Part shown: positions 1 through 11,333 of the stretch, one piece after another | Layout of the letters: the number at the start of each line of letters is the position of its first letter | Position numbering within the stretch: the first letter of the stretch is position 1 | NCBI RefSeq assembly: GCF_040954835.1 | Contig: NC_090699.1 | Coordinates: 16,485,817 to 16,549,816, forward strand | Direction: 5' to 3' | DNA: 64,000 nt | Source: Lepisosteus oculatus | Lineage: Eukaryota > Chordata > Actinopteri > Semionotiformes > Lepisosteidae | Position numbers and translations under genes: made by a program | The notes under the pieces: model-generated | What the model was told of the DNA's origin: nothing | What the model saw: only the letters and a program-made list of their open reading frames with translations | The model's database searches: none

Positions 1-1374
1 AGCTCCGACTGTGAATCATGGGAGATGGAAAGTTTGGGTTTTGTTACCAGAACGGACAGCTTGTAGCTCTTGGCTTTGGTTTAAGATGATGATGGTGGCC
101 CGAGACTTGGGAAAGTTAATTTTTGCAGCAAAGAAAGCTTTTCTTTGTCTTAAAAAGGGAAAGGAAATAATGCATCATACAACAGCCAAAATGTAATAAT
201 TTAAATAATTATAATTATTGTGTGTTTATTTACAGGTGACAGTCCATAAAGGCTGTATCCCATTAATCGGGTTCGGAAAAAAGAGAATCCCGGAAACAGC
301 CAAACCTTTTCTGTCCAGTATTAAAAGTCTATGACCTAACTTAAATTCCCTCTTTAAGGGGAAATAAAAAAAAACTTGTATTTTCGAATCCAGTTGAAGT
401 GTGCACCTTGTGCATGATTATTTTTCTTAAGTGAAAATGTATGAAAAATAAAAACAATCATTTTTACATAAACCTGACATTAATAGTTTGAAATGGTGCC
501 GTTAGAGAAGAAGCTGCACACATTTGTAGAAAGTAGGGAGAAGCCAATCATGATCGCGATTCTTTTCAGATATGGGCGCTTGCTGGCGCGGATGAATCGG
601 GGGTGAAAAGCGTCTGTTCTGATCTCTAGATCTCCGCGACAGCTTTACGGTGCTCCAGTATTTCTGCAAGGCAGTAATGTTTATTAATGGAAATTTATCC
701 ATTCAACAGAATTTTGAAACACGTCTGATTTTTGCTGTTATACGCAGTACATCTGCACTTTAAGCCTGTCTCAGTCTAGGGGGGGCAGCTAAGCTTGCCA
801 CATGTGGCCGCACGGGTTTCTGGGAGATGTAGGCATTGCTTATGCAGTATAACCGGACTTTCTCCCATTGGGAAAGCTCTCACATTAATACCCACTGAAT
901 TCAAATCAAGCAATTCCCACTCTGCTGCCAGTTTCAAACCCAGAGAGCCTGTGTGAACGCTCTCTGACACTTCTCAAGCATCAGAAGATCCTGTTAATAA
1001 ATGGCGATCAAATCCATCAAGCACTGGACCAAATAATCAACAGCAGCGTTCCTTGAAGCAAGCTCACATTTCCCAGTAGTGTTCTTAAGAAAGCTGAGGG
1101 TCATTTCTCCTTAGAAAAGCCATCTACACTTTCAGCTTGAAATAAATATTTCCAGCCCTGTGAACAAAATCATTCAGGACATTAAAAGACGCTGCAAGAG
1201 GAGAAGGTTTGGGAAGCAATGCTTGAGGGCAAAAACAGGAAACCATCAGCCCTCGCAGCTTCACTGGGCGCGGGTGAAATGTCAGCCCTTGAACCCGGAT
1301 CGGTCCAGAAGGTTCGTTTGTAAACTTTTTGCTAGACTAAGCAAAGCCGGCAGCCACCGTGACCCTGCTGGTGC
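1..1374. other. 3' flank of ZNF-A, no gene seen
   Basis: I see no coding exon, RNA gene or recognisable repeat. On the minus strand this is downstream of the ZNF-A stop codon. AATAAA-type signals read on the minus strand occur near 680-685 and 224-229 and could serve the 3' UTR, but nothing in the sequence chooses between them. Confidence 0.4.
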
Positions 1375-3125
1375 TCAGCGAGCCCCGTTAGAGTCGACGA
1401 GCCCCTCGCTCGCCACTTCCCCCACGGCGGACTCTTGCGCGGGAAGTGCGATTTCCCACAATGCCACCAGCGGGGCGGTGATGAAGTTCGGCAGCAGGCA
1501 GGCCGGCGGCGCCGCTCCGGCGTCCACCCCTCCTCCTCTTCCTCCTCCCCCCACCGCCGCCGCAGCCTGCCGGGCGCGTTTCAGGCACTTGGAGCAGCAG
1601 CAGGGCCGCTCCGCCGAGTGGGCGCTCTGGTGCTTTGACAGACAGCCGGACGTGATGAACCGCCTCCCGCAGCGGTCGCAGCCGAAGGGCTTCTCCCCCG
1701 TGTGGAGGCGCTGGTGCGCCCTCAGGCTGTCCGAGGCGGCGAAGCTCTTCCCGCACTGGGCGCAGCGGTAGGGCTTCTCCCCCGTGTGGATGCGCTGGTG
1801 CTTCTTCAGGTGGGTCCTGACCCGGAAGCTCTTGCCGCAGTGGGCGCAGGGGAAGGGCCGCTCCGCCGCGTGGGTGCGCAGGTGCTCGGTCAGCCGCCCT
1901 TTGGCGCGGAAGCCCTTGCCGCAGCGGTCGCAGGAGAAGGGCCGCTCGCCCGTGTGGATGCGCTGGTGCTCGGTCAGCCGGGCCTTGGCGCGGAAGCCCT
2001 TGCCGCAGTGGCCGCAGCCGAAGGGGCGCTCGCCCGTGTGGCTCTGCTCGTGGTTCTTGAGGTTGTTGGCGGTGGTGTACTTCTTGCCGCACTGGACGCA
2101 GCCGTACAGCCGCTCCCCGGTGTGGGTGCGCTGGTGGATCTTCAGGCCCGCGGACGTGACGTAGCCCTTCCCGCACTGGGAGCAGCGGAAGGGCCTCTCC
2201 CCGGTGTGCGTCCGCTGGTGAGTCTTCAGGGTCCCCAGCACCCTGAAGCTCTTGCCGCACTCCGTGCAGCGGTACGGCTTCTCGCCCGTGTGGATGCGCT
2301 GATGCGTTTTTAGCACCGCCAGCACCACGAACGTCTTCCCACACAGGGCGCAGGAATAGGGCCTCTCTCCCGTGTGGATGCGCTGGTGTCTCTTCAGGTA
2401 TTTCACAGTTTTGAAGGTCTTCCCACACTGGGCACAGTGTTGGCGCTCCGGAGGGTCTCCGGGGGTCTCCACTGTGCTGGTGCTCACAAACGGTGTTGAG
2501 GGGGAGGGTGTGCTGGAGGGTTCAGGGCTCTGACTCCCTGCACTGAGCCCCTCTCCTGAGCCCGCAGACTCCAGGACACACTGGCCTTCAGCACCGGACT
2601 CGGGCTCCGATTTAATGACTTGTTCTGTAACTGACTCAGGTTCTAATTTAACTGGTACTTCTATGAGCGACTCAGGTTCTAATTTAATGGATCCTTTTGT
2701 CACGGATTCAGATCTGTGCCCTCTGAGTCGGCTGTGAAACTCCTCACCTGACTCTGTTGTGTCTGCAGACTCCAGTCCGCTCACCTCTACTTTAATGAAA
2801 TCAGTGACTGGACTGGGTTCGTACTCTGTTTTAATGGAGTCATTGTGATGTTCTGGTTTGAAGTGATTCTGTTTATGACTCTCAGATTCTGAGAATTTCA
2901 AACCAAGATCCACACTGTTGAGGGACAGTATCCTGCAACAACCAGTGGCAGCCTCTGCCATGTGGACAGACTCCAGTCCTCTGCGCTCTTCCTCACCCTG
3001 TTTGCCTCCAGTAGCTGTGGGCTCTGGGTCCTGCCTCAGACTGGAGCCCCACTCCTGCTCCCAGTGCTGCTGCTCAGTGGGAGCCCTTTCCCCAGTGTCA
3101 GGGAGAGCGCCGGCCTCTCCAGCTC
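1375..3125 (-). CDS. ZNF-A exon 3 (linker plus ten zinc fingers)
   Basis: The exon begins after a pyrimidine-rich acceptor ending CCCCAG at 3126-3131. The two bases GA complete a Gly codon with the last G of exon 2. The frame is open from there to the stop at 1375, so the first ATG at 2961 is internal rather than the start. The upstream part encodes a stretch reading WEQEWGSSLRQD and then ESVHMAEA. Ten CxxC...HxxxH fingers run from about 2436 to 1600. The linkers after fingers 7 and 10 are AAERP and SAERP instead of TGE-type, which usually means looser docking. Five hydrophobic-K-x-E motifs (IKTE, IKVE, IKLE, VKLE, IKSE) fit the SUMO consensus. Confidence 0.85.
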
Positions 3126-6100
3126 CTGGGGAACAAGCAGACAGCAGAACGAGCCTGTGAGCAGCAGCTCTGACCCTCAGACAGGTCAGCAGGTCCTGAC
3201 TGGTGAGACTGAGACTCCTGACCAGCTGCCCCTTCCTGTCTGTGAGCTCGGCTGTGCTCCAAGCCTCTCAGGAGGAGCAATTCCTGGATCCTTTCAAGTA
3301 ATTTATTGGTTTCTTGGAAGCCCGACCTCTAGGTTCAAAGAATATTTTTACCACTCAGTCATAACACTCCTAAACTCCAGCTCTTAAATCCTCCTACCCC
3401 CATTTAAACCCTCTGTTTTTGCACTAAACTCAAAACATTGCCACTGCTTGCAATTTGCACACAGCTGGTATCTGAATGCTGCTTACAATTATAGTTGCAA
3501 CCCTGTTCCTGTCTCAAACAATTTTTTAGCATTACGTCATTTGTCATGTGAGGAAAACATGCACATAAGCATTTCATTGTACTCAGGTACATATGGAGAT
3601 AAACTTGAACTTACTTAATCATGTGGCTGCTAAGACAAATATAAACATCACTGAACAAGCATAGAGGAAAGAAGACTGTGAGCAGCAGCAATCAGACAGA
3701 CACAGGATATGAATTGATACTCTAATTAGATCTGATGAAGACATATGGACACTGTTACAAAAACCTGGAGTGGATCAGACTGCTGTGCACTTGGAGCCTG
3801 TCTATTAGCAATGGGAGGCTGTCTAATAGCAATGTAAGATCTGGAGTGGATCAGGCTGCTGTGCACTGGGAGCCTGTCTAATTGCAATGTAAGATCTGGA
3901 GTGGATCAGACTGCTGTGCACTGGGAGCCTGTCTAGTAACACTGTAAGATCTGTAGTGGATCAGGCTGCTGTGCACTGGGAGCCTGTTAGTAACACTGTA
4001 AGTCCTGGAGTGGATCAGACTGCTGTGCACTGGGAGCCTGTTAGTAACACTGTAAGTCCTGGAGGGGATCAGACTGCTGTGCACTGGGAGCCTGTTAGTA
4101 ACACTGTAAGTCCTGGAGGGGATCAGACTGCTGTGCACTTGGACTTGTTTCCCTACATCAATCATGTGAATTAAGAGAACAGTTACCAGCTGCTTCCAGA
4201 CTGGGCCCTCTCTGTGTGCCCTCGCTCTCTGCCCGGTCAGCACAGCCCAGCGGCTCCTGCTGTGTCTCGGCCTTCTGACAGTGGGCGGCTGCACTGGGAG
4301 TGCTGGGAGAGCTGGGGCTCCCTGCAGTTGGTAACGAGTCCTCTGGTCCAGCCGCCGCCCCCTCTGTGGACAGCTGGAGCCTCAGCTGCAGGCTCCTGTT
4401 CTTTCTCTCCTTGGCTGCCAGTTCGCTCAGCAGGTCGTCGAAGGTGTGCTCCACGTACTGCCTGACTTCGCTCGCAGCGGCCTGCAGCACGTGGTCCAAC
4501 ACCACCTGCAGCTGGGCTGGAAGAAAGGGGATTCCCACTGTGAGTCTCTGCTCAGTCCAGTCAAGACAGGTGGCACCGCTTTACACACACAGTGGTGGGG
4601 GTGTGGAACACGCTGCCCAGCCATGTTGTTGAGGCTGACACCTTGACTTCTTTCAAGAAACCGCCAAGATCAAAGAGCTGCCAACTATGAAAAGGATTGG
4701 AGGGGCTGAATGACCTCCAGTTTGCAACCTGTCTTATGTTCTTATGTTCCTAAAGGGCTGCTAAACGTTTCTGCATTTCTCAAGCTCTTCTTCCGAGGGA
4801 GATGAATTTGAACCTGCAGTATCAATCCACCATATCGCAGCCCCGACCACTGGCTGAGATAATAGGAATGATGTCAAGAGTCTCCACCTGACCCCTACTC
4901 AAGTCAAGAGCTGGCTCAAATAACTAAAATCAGCTTGATGGGTTAAACGCGTTAAGTGCTGGAATTATTCTCAAGTACCTCAAAACCGCTGGGACTTGGG
5001 TTTGGCCACCAAGCCTCCTGAGTAAAACACAGGGGTACTTCAATACTCTGTATTGGGGGCAAGGTATTTAAGTAATTTTACAAACAATAATCACCCCAAG
5101 GTATTTATACTAATTGACTGTTTCAATACCCATTCCATTCACAGTTAACAGGGGTCATAGGAATAGACCAGTTCCTTCTGAAATCAAAGATCATTTCCTT
5201 CGTTTTGTTTGTGTTTAAAACAGTGACTTATCCTGACACCAGTTACAAAAGAAATATTTATCTCCTGCTTGTAATTGGATTTTTCCATCATTCACAAGTT
5301 CAATCGAGGCAACATCATCAGAACACTTTGTAATTGAACAGCTGTCGAAGTGGCTTACTCAATCACTGGTGTACAGTGTGAAAAGCAGTGGGCACCGCTG
5401 GTTCTGATGGTGGGAGACTTCCCCGAGCTCACTCGCTCATACCGCCGCCGATCAGTAAGAAAAGTCTACAGGTATATCCGCCGAGTTAGTGTACTCCCAT
5501 ATCCAAAAGCTTCCCTACTCACCTGTTTGCCTGAATAGTGTAAACCGCCGACAAAAAAATTAGCAAAATGTATACGCGCATAGGATGATGGAGTTACTCA
5601 ATGCGAAGTGCACCGATTTGCCGAATAAAAGTGGTACAAAACTATTCATTCAAACCATTTCATTGCGACTGAAGTTAGTGCTACTGGAGACGGAAATCTT
5701 TTCATTCAACAGGTTTTGCTGTTTTAGGCGTAGCTACAATTGTGGATGTTTTCCACAAGCTCGGAACTGTAAATGTGTCCCGAGACTGTGTGCGGGTGTC
5801 AGTGCGGTGTCGTGGAGAAAGAGCCCCTCACCCAGCACCCGGGCTCTCTGCTCCTGTCTCTCCGTGTCCGGGGGCTTGGGGCGCTCACAGCCCGAGGAGG
5901 AGGAGGATGGCGGCGATGAAGGCGATGCCGTCTTGCTGGGGGCCGCTGCGCTCTCGGTCTCCCCAGCCCGGGTCGCAGGAGGCGCCTGTCCGGGGCGGCA
6001 GGTCTGCATTCGCCGCCTCAGTCCGCGGTTCTCCTGCTCCGTGCTGGCGATGAGGAGCAGCAGGGCGCCCAGGCTGTGTCCCACACTGTCCGTGATCTGC

Positions 6101-6180
6101 CTCACCGCCGCCTGCACCACCCGCTCCAGCACCGACTTCAGCTGGCCCTGGAAGAAGGACAGATACAGCGCCTCGGCCAT
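1375..6180 (-). CDS. ZNF-A: ten-finger C2H2 zinc-finger protein, three coding exons
   Basis: Predicted nuclear DNA-binding transcription regulator. Exons run 6180-5832, 4516-4187 and 3125-1375 (349+330+1751 nt), giving 809 codons plus stop. Both introns have GT/AG ends and are phase 1, and the frame stays open through both joins. Residues 1-116 and 117-226 each hold a related helical module (QL..VL..V.QAA, then a charged stretch with NR.L) that looks like an oligomerisation coil. Residues 227-450 are acidic and Ser/Pro-rich with repeated KLEPES-like motifs. Residues 457-737 hold ten C2H2 fingers, mostly joined by TGERP/TGEKP linkers. An eleventh finger has Cys residues but no His pair and runs into a Gly/Ala-rich tail. 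There is no KRAB, SCAN or BTB domain. The start is the ATG at 6180, the point to which similarity with ZNF-B extends; an in-frame ATG at 6309 also exists. Target sequence and partners are unknown. Confidence 0.8.
3126..4186 (-). other. ZNF-A intron 2
   Basis: This intron lies between the donor GTAACT at 4186-4181 and the acceptor CAG at 3128-3126. Its 5' part (minus-strand sense) holds the ~55-bp minisatellite. The remainder, 3126-3760, has no recognisable gene or repeat. Confidence 0.65.
3763..4146. repeat. ~55-bp minisatellite, about 7 copies
   Basis: The unit contains GTGGATCAGACTGCTGTGC followed by ACTGGGAGCCTGT and either TAATAGCAATGTAAG or TAGTAACACTGTAAG. Units are 54-55 bp and slightly diverged. 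The same minisatellite sits in the equivalent ZNF-B intron at about 14337-14816, so it predates the duplication of this block. Confidence 0.85.
4187..4516 (-). CDS. ZNF-A exon 2 (helical module)
   Basis: This is a 330-nt phase 1-1 exon with acceptor CTTCCAG at 4517-4523 and donor G|GTAACT. It encodes a predicted helix with heptad-like hydrophobics (QLQVVLDHVLQ, then FDDLLSELAAKE and NRSLQLRLQ), followed by a low-complexity Ser/Pro/Glu tail. The module resembles that of exon 1, so one N-terminal helix appears to have been duplicated as an exon. ZNF-B exon 2 is nearly identical over the tail and distinctly different over the first ~70 nt. Confidence 0.75.
4552..4752. repeat. Interspersed repeat fragment
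   Basis: This fragment contains GTGGAACACGCTGCCCAGCC, a GTTGA block, CTTGACTTCTTTCAAGAAA and an end of repeated TTATGTTC. Related copies lie at about 9545-9745 and 15237-15415. It looks like the 3' part of a widespread fish retroposon. I cannot assign the family. Confidence 0.6.
4950..5410 (-). mobile_element. Decayed LINE (L2/CR1-type) reverse transcriptase fragment
   Basis: Minus-strand conceptual translation in shifting frames shows FTLYTSD, a C.DDVASI-like stretch where the RT catalytic FADD box would lie, then K.RK and a region corresponding to KTKEMIFDFRR and YLGVII of L2-clade RTs. Several stops and frame changes interrupt it, so it is inert. It lies in ZNF-A intron 1. Boundaries are approximate. 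Confidence 0.55.
5832..6180 (-). CDS. ZNF-A exon 1 (start codon, helical module)
   Basis: The start is the ATG at 6180 (MAEALYLSFF). The exon encodes FQGQLKSVLERVVQAA, then a helix with STEQENRGLRRRM, then a Ser/Pro/Glu-rich tail ending at RARVL. The donor is G|GTGAGG at 5831-5826, leaving phase 1. ZNF-B exon 1 differs by a single visible base, giving one Lys/Glu difference. The region is GC-rich and may double as the promoter-proximal CpG area. Confidence 0.75.
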
Positions 6181-7420
6181 GCTCTCCGCGGTTCCCCGGA
6201 GTTTATCGGGTTCCTCTCCTCGCCTCTCACTCGGCTCCGCTGGTCGCGTCACCCCCCTGCCTCTCGCACGGTCCGGGCATGGCGCATCTTTCTCCACGAC
6301 CAGAGACAAGCGAGCACTCCACTCACAGCTCGGTGCGAACGGATTTTATATTTTCTCTCAACGTTAATGTATTACAATATATTATATCTTTCAGCTTTAA
6401 TATATTACTCCTCCCAGACTTTGACAGACACCCAGCCGGTGAGGAGAGCTGAAATGGACTATCTAAGGGTAACAGGTAAACATCTGCACAGCAATTTCTA
6501 ATTCTCACTCCGGCACCCATCTCATAAGGTTCATTTTGACGTAGCCAAGCAAAGCGACACTAGGTTTCCACTACGAGCCTCATGTTTCCCGACCAGGTTT
6601 GTTTTTATTCCGTGTCCGACGCGGGGGTTCGAACAGCGCCCCTGCTGGCGAGGAGGATTAACTCCAACAACGTCCTTCTGCCCGGCTTCAGTCTGCTGCA
6701 CCCCATGTCGTTAAAATTAATACATTCCTTGAGTTTCTACAGCGGTTTACTGTCATGGAGTGACAAAATACGGATCAAGGGCTCTGCTTGCTTGGGGTTT
6801 TACATACAATGGCCCGTGTTTTGTCAGGTTTGTCCCGGTTCCTTCTGATTTTCAGGTCTGCCTCTCTAGCACAAACAGTACAGCAGTGGACAACCCCGAC
6901 AGACAGAGGGACACCCTGTTGGCTCAGAGACCTGTCACTGACCGCACATATAGAGGAGACACGTTAGATCACGGGGGGGCTGAGCAGACTGGGAGCTGAG
7001 GGACGAAGAGAAGAGATACGGGAGAGGAGCAGGAAGGAGAGACAGCGCACTGTGATACATCCAGCTCCGCATTCATTTTCATTCGCCGCTTCTTCAATTC
7101 AGGGTCACGGTGGCCCGGAGAGAGCAGGCGAGCGAAGGGGGGGGCTGGCGATGGACTAACGCTACAGACTTCCTGTTGCTCCCCCAGGGAACATGGGGCT
7201 GTAACAGGCCTGAGCCGGGGTCAGGACTGATGGCACCCCCTGTGTCACCTGGACAGGACATGGTGTGTTCTGGTCTGGCAAGACAGAGTTGTCCCCAGTT
7301 GTCACCTGTGTGTGCTAGGGACCCCCAAGCAATTTCTCAACTGTAAAACGCATGAGATCGTTTTTGAAAAACACATGACATGGAAGCCCTTGCATTTTGT
7401 AGTAATTTGCTCAACATTCC
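6181..7420. other. 5' flank of ZNF-A and intergenic DNA
   Basis: The first ~140 bp are GC-rich and upstream of the ZNF-A start on the minus strand, so they probably hold its promoter. I see no convincing TATA box. The rest has no gene or recognised repeat. Confidence 0.35.
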
Positions 7421-7952
7421 TGTTCACACTGTCACCTGGAGATCTACAGCCTACTGGTCACCTCCTCCACACTCCTGTTCACACTGACACCTGGAGATTT
7501 ACAGTACTGATCACCTCCTCCACACTCCTGTTCACACTGACACCTGGAGATCTACAGTACTGATCACCTCCTCCACACTCCCCTGTTCACACTGTCACCT
7601 GGAGATCTACAGTACTGATCACCTCCTCCACACTCCTGTTCACACTGTCACCTGGAGATCTACAGTACTGATCACCTCCTCCACACTCCTGTTCACACTG
7701 ACACCTGGAGATCTACAGTCCCCTGATCACCTCCTCCACACTCCCCTGTTCACACTGACACCTGGAGATTTACAGTACTGATCACCTCCTCCACACTCCT
7801 GTTCACACTGACACCTGGAGATCTACAGTCCCCTGATCACCTCCTCCACACTCCTGTTCACACTGACACCTGGAGATATACAGTCCCCTGATCACCTCCT
7901 CCACACTCCCCTGTTCACACTGACACCTGGAGATCTACACTCTACTGATCAC
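7421..7952. repeat. 53-bp minisatellite, about 10 copies
   Basis: The unit contains CACCTCCTCCACACTCCTGT, TCACACTGACACCTGGAGAT and CTACAGTACTGAT. Variants differ by short insertions (CCCTG for CTG, CAGTCCCCTGAT for CAGTACTGAT). It stands alone in this window. Confidence 0.9.
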
Positions 7953-8588
7953 TCAATGCATGGTGCCAGTAATTTTAAATTGTATTAATAATACACTGAA
8001 TTTCCTCCTGGCAACCCAAAGAATTCTAACTGTAAAGAAGCATGAGCTGAGTAAATCTCACAAGACAATAATAATGTTTTATTTTTTAAAGGCAAATGCA
8101 GCAAGCCCATATGAATTGCACAGTTGATTGACAGTGGTTTGGCTTTTTCCCACTGATACTGAAATTAGTTTGCGTGAGAGTGGTTACTGGAAGAAAACCA
8201 CAGCTCTGAGCCACACCTAAACCGTCTTCTAACGATTTGATAAACAGCACCCTCACCCCTCCTCTATATCCTGCCTGTGTCTGTAATCTTGTGCGAGAAT
8301 CCATGTGTTTCCACTCAGGAACTCAAAACGATTCCATACAAGGGGGAACATTTGGCCCATGTGACTTATTGTTTTTTTTTCAGTAGCTAATCTAATCCAG
8401 CTGTGTCTTGAAAGAAGCGAGGAACAACATGGCTGCTTGTTCCACACTCCCCCCACCCTTCGTGTAAAAAAGTGCCTCTTGTTCTCAGTTCTGAATGCAC
8501 TTCCCCACAATTTGCTGTCTTGTTCTCTGGTTCATACACTGTGGTTGACTTTCGGAAGGAGCATTGTCACAATGTCAGTGGAGCGGAA
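7953..8588. other. Intergenic, nothing recognised
   Basis: There is no exon, RNA gene or repeat that I can support. Confidence 0.35.
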
Positions 8589-8960
8589 GTCAACATCATC
8601 ACTGTAATCACCATCATAACCTTTATCATCATGACCATCACCATCATCATTTGCACATCAGCACCACCATCATCATAACTATTACCATCAGCACTATCAC
8701 CATCACCATTGTCATCTTCATCATGACCACGTCACTGTCATCATCTTCATCATCAGCACCATCATCATCATGACCAACACCATCAGCACTATCACCATCA
8801 CCATTGCTATCTTCATCATGACCATCACCATCATCATTGTTATCGTCATCATGACCACGTCACCGTCATCATCTTCATCATCAGCACCATCATCATCATG
8901 ACCATCACCGTCACATTCATTATCTTCCTCGTCATGACCATCACTATTATCATCTTCAAA
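8589..8960. repeat. CAT/CAC trinucleotide microsatellite
   Basis: About 370 bp dominated by ATC, CAC and TCA triplets in irregular order (ATCATCACCATCAT with GACCACGTCAC interruptions). Open frames through it are poly-His/Ile/Thr artefacts. Confidence 0.9.
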
Positions 8961-9544
8961 TAGTTACCATCATTACAGAACATAACCCCCTCCATCCAGT
9001 TCACGGCATGGGAACAAAACTACGTTCTTTATTCCTTATTCCACAGGCTACACGCTCGGCAGCAGATTCATAGAATCCAGCCCATGTCTGCTCCTAATTT
9101 CCCACCAGCTGGAGAAGATATTTAAAACCTCATTTCCAGGTACAGCTGTCAAACCTTCCCCTTTCAAAGCTCATTATTTTGTTGCAAATGACTCGTAGAT
9201 CAGACCAGACCGAAACACCTATTAAATTGTTATTGATTATTGTGAAATGGGGATTATCTCCTATATGAAATGGTTTTATTCCTTTAACTATTCGCATTTC
9301 ACTGTGGGAAAGTAAGGAATCTTGTCCGTGATCTTATTTCCAGGAAGGAGGTGATTGTCAAATCCAACTCTCAAATTCTCCCAAACACAGGGGATCAGAT
9401 TATAACTGTAAAGGGTTTGGATAGCTGATGGTTTTAAAACACAACAACCGAAGTACTACGCCGCAGATTCAAAAAGGAGGGCATTTTTTTAATGGAAATA
9501 AATGACAGAAAGGGGGAAGTGAAACCTGAGGACACAGGGAAGTG
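8961..9544. other. Intergenic, nothing recognised
   Basis: No supported gene or repeat was found here. Confidence 0.35.
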
Positions 9545-9745
9545 CATTTCAAACCTAGGAGATAGTTCTTTACACCAAGGGGGTGGGAGTGTGGAACAAG
9601 CTGCCCAGCCATGTTGTTGAGCCAACACCCTGACTTCTCTCAAGCAACAGCTGGATGAGATCCTGGATTCAATTAACTACTATTAAACTGGGAGGATGGG
9701 TTGAATGGCCTCTCCTCGTTTGTGACCTGTCTTCCGACAGGCAGT
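9545..9745. repeat. Interspersed repeat fragment (same family as 4552-4752)
   Basis: It shares GTGTGGAACAAGCTGCCCAG, GTTGTTGA, CTGACTTCTCTCAAG and TTGAATGGCCTCTCCTCG with the other two copies. A GAGATCCTGGATTCAATTA stretch, missing from the copy at 4552, shows this copy is the more complete one. Confidence 0.6.
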
Positions 9746-10910
9746 TTAACACACTTAATCCCAACAATCGTTATTAAAAAGTTTTATTCATGTTAGTTGT
9801 AATAAGAAAAAAAAAAGTTTTTTTTTTGCTCCACGAGCTGGTCAGAATAAAATCTATCTTAAAATCTCACGCATTTAGATCACATTAATTTAGTAAATGT
9901 GGTACCTTAATTACATAATCAGCAAACCCAGCAACACTGTAGAGGAGTGTGGTTTCATCAGTCCTTACAAAATACACTGTCCAAAACACCTTCAGGGAGA
10001 CTTCCACACAAAGTGGAATAACGATGCTGGGAGCTACTGGAGTAATCTCTTCCCACAGATGCAGGATCTGAAAGCAAGGATTCGAGCACATCAGTGTTAA
10101 GGAGTTGGAAATCAGGAATACTCCTGGCCAGGCACGATTCCAGCAGTCTCAGTGACACACGTGATTTTTGTGCCAGAGCGACTCCTATCTTATGTTCTAT
10201 ATTGTATTTATATACAGCAGGGTGACGATACCCTGGCAGATTCAAAGACGCTGCGTTCAGGGTGACTCTGTGCCCCAGTCTGGGGGACTCCTGCTCTCCC
10301 CAGAACTCCCTACACACAGACAAACTGCTGGGACGCCCAGCAGTGGAGACCTGTTCGGATTTTGCATTCGGATAAGAAGAAGGAAAAAGAGTTATAATTG
10401 AAGCAGGTTTTGAGGATGGGGGGCAGATAGCGTGCTGTGTGAAGAGTCGCTGTAAAGAGGAGAGTGCTTCTTTAAAAAAATACAAAACACAAAGATTAAA
10501 AGTAATACCCTGCATCAAGCTTCGATACCGTTACATATGCTATGAAACAGGATGGAGGATAATACCGATCTTTTGCGGTATACAGTCCAATATTTGTCAA
10601 TTCTGGCAGAGGCGGGGAGGGTTTTGGCCTAACGTGACTGAACAGTGGACAGAGAGCACAGCTCATATGAAACAAAGACTCCATGGCTTTTAAAAGGACG
10701 CGCAAAAAAACTGCATCTCGCAGGCGGTCCTCCTTCCCCACGTATGGTTTTTTGCTTGGAAACAAGGAAGTTCAGTACAGGACTTAGAAAACAAAGATCC
10801 TCAGAAGGAATTGGCCCACACACCTTCCTCGCTCAGCTTTCTCAGTCTGGTTGAATATATAAGGGACAGCGATCAGGGAAAATCAGAATTACTCCCCCTC
10901 TGCGAAGGGA
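9746..10910. other. Intergenic, nothing recognised
   Basis: AT-rich at the left and otherwise unremarkable. No supported exon or RNA gene. Confidence 0.3.
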
Positions 10911-10914
10911 AAGA

Positions 10915-11155
10915 GCATCCTGTTCTCTTCCCTGATTGGGTGTATCTTTTTCTCTTCTCTGATTGGGTGGTGTATCCAGCTCTCTCCCCTGATTGGGTGG
11001 TGCATCCTGTTCTCTTCCCTAATTGGGTGATGCGTCCTGTTCTCTTTCCTGATTGGGTGGTGTATTTAGCTCTCTCCCCTGACTGGAAGATGCGTCCTGT
11101 TCTCTTCCCTGATTGGGTGGTGTATCCAGCTCTCTTCCCTGACTGGGTGACGGGA
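10915..11155. repeat. 30-bp minisatellite carrying CCAAT-type motifs
   Basis: Eight units end in TGATTGGG or a variant, at 10934, 10961, 10991, 11021, 11051, 11081, 11111 and 11141. Spacing is exactly 30 bp after the first step of 27. Six units keep ATTGG, the reverse of CCAAT; two have ACTGG. The array begins about 180 bp downstream of the two-finger exon's stop codon (minus strand). Confidence 0.85.
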
Positions 11156-11333
11156 TGGCGCCGAGGAAGCTGCACGCCACTGTGCCGCCTATAGTGCCGC
11201 GCCTGCCTGCGCCAACAGGTCCTTAGAAAATGCTCTGCGCCTGAAGTCCTCATGTGGACTGTGCACGAGGGCAGGTCTTGAAGTCCCGTTCGCCAGCAGG
11301 CCCAGGAGCGCGGCGCAGGCCAGCGGGGGGGCG

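Noticed and set aside
1160-2428. Large frames overlapping ZNF-A exon 3 in other frames and on the plus strand
   Set aside because: GC-rich zinc-finger repeats keep shadow frames open; only the minus frame 2961-1375 shows finger periodicity.
7421-7952. CRISPR-like array
   Set aside because: Units are contiguous with no unique spacers, and the context is a vertebrate; it is a minisatellite.
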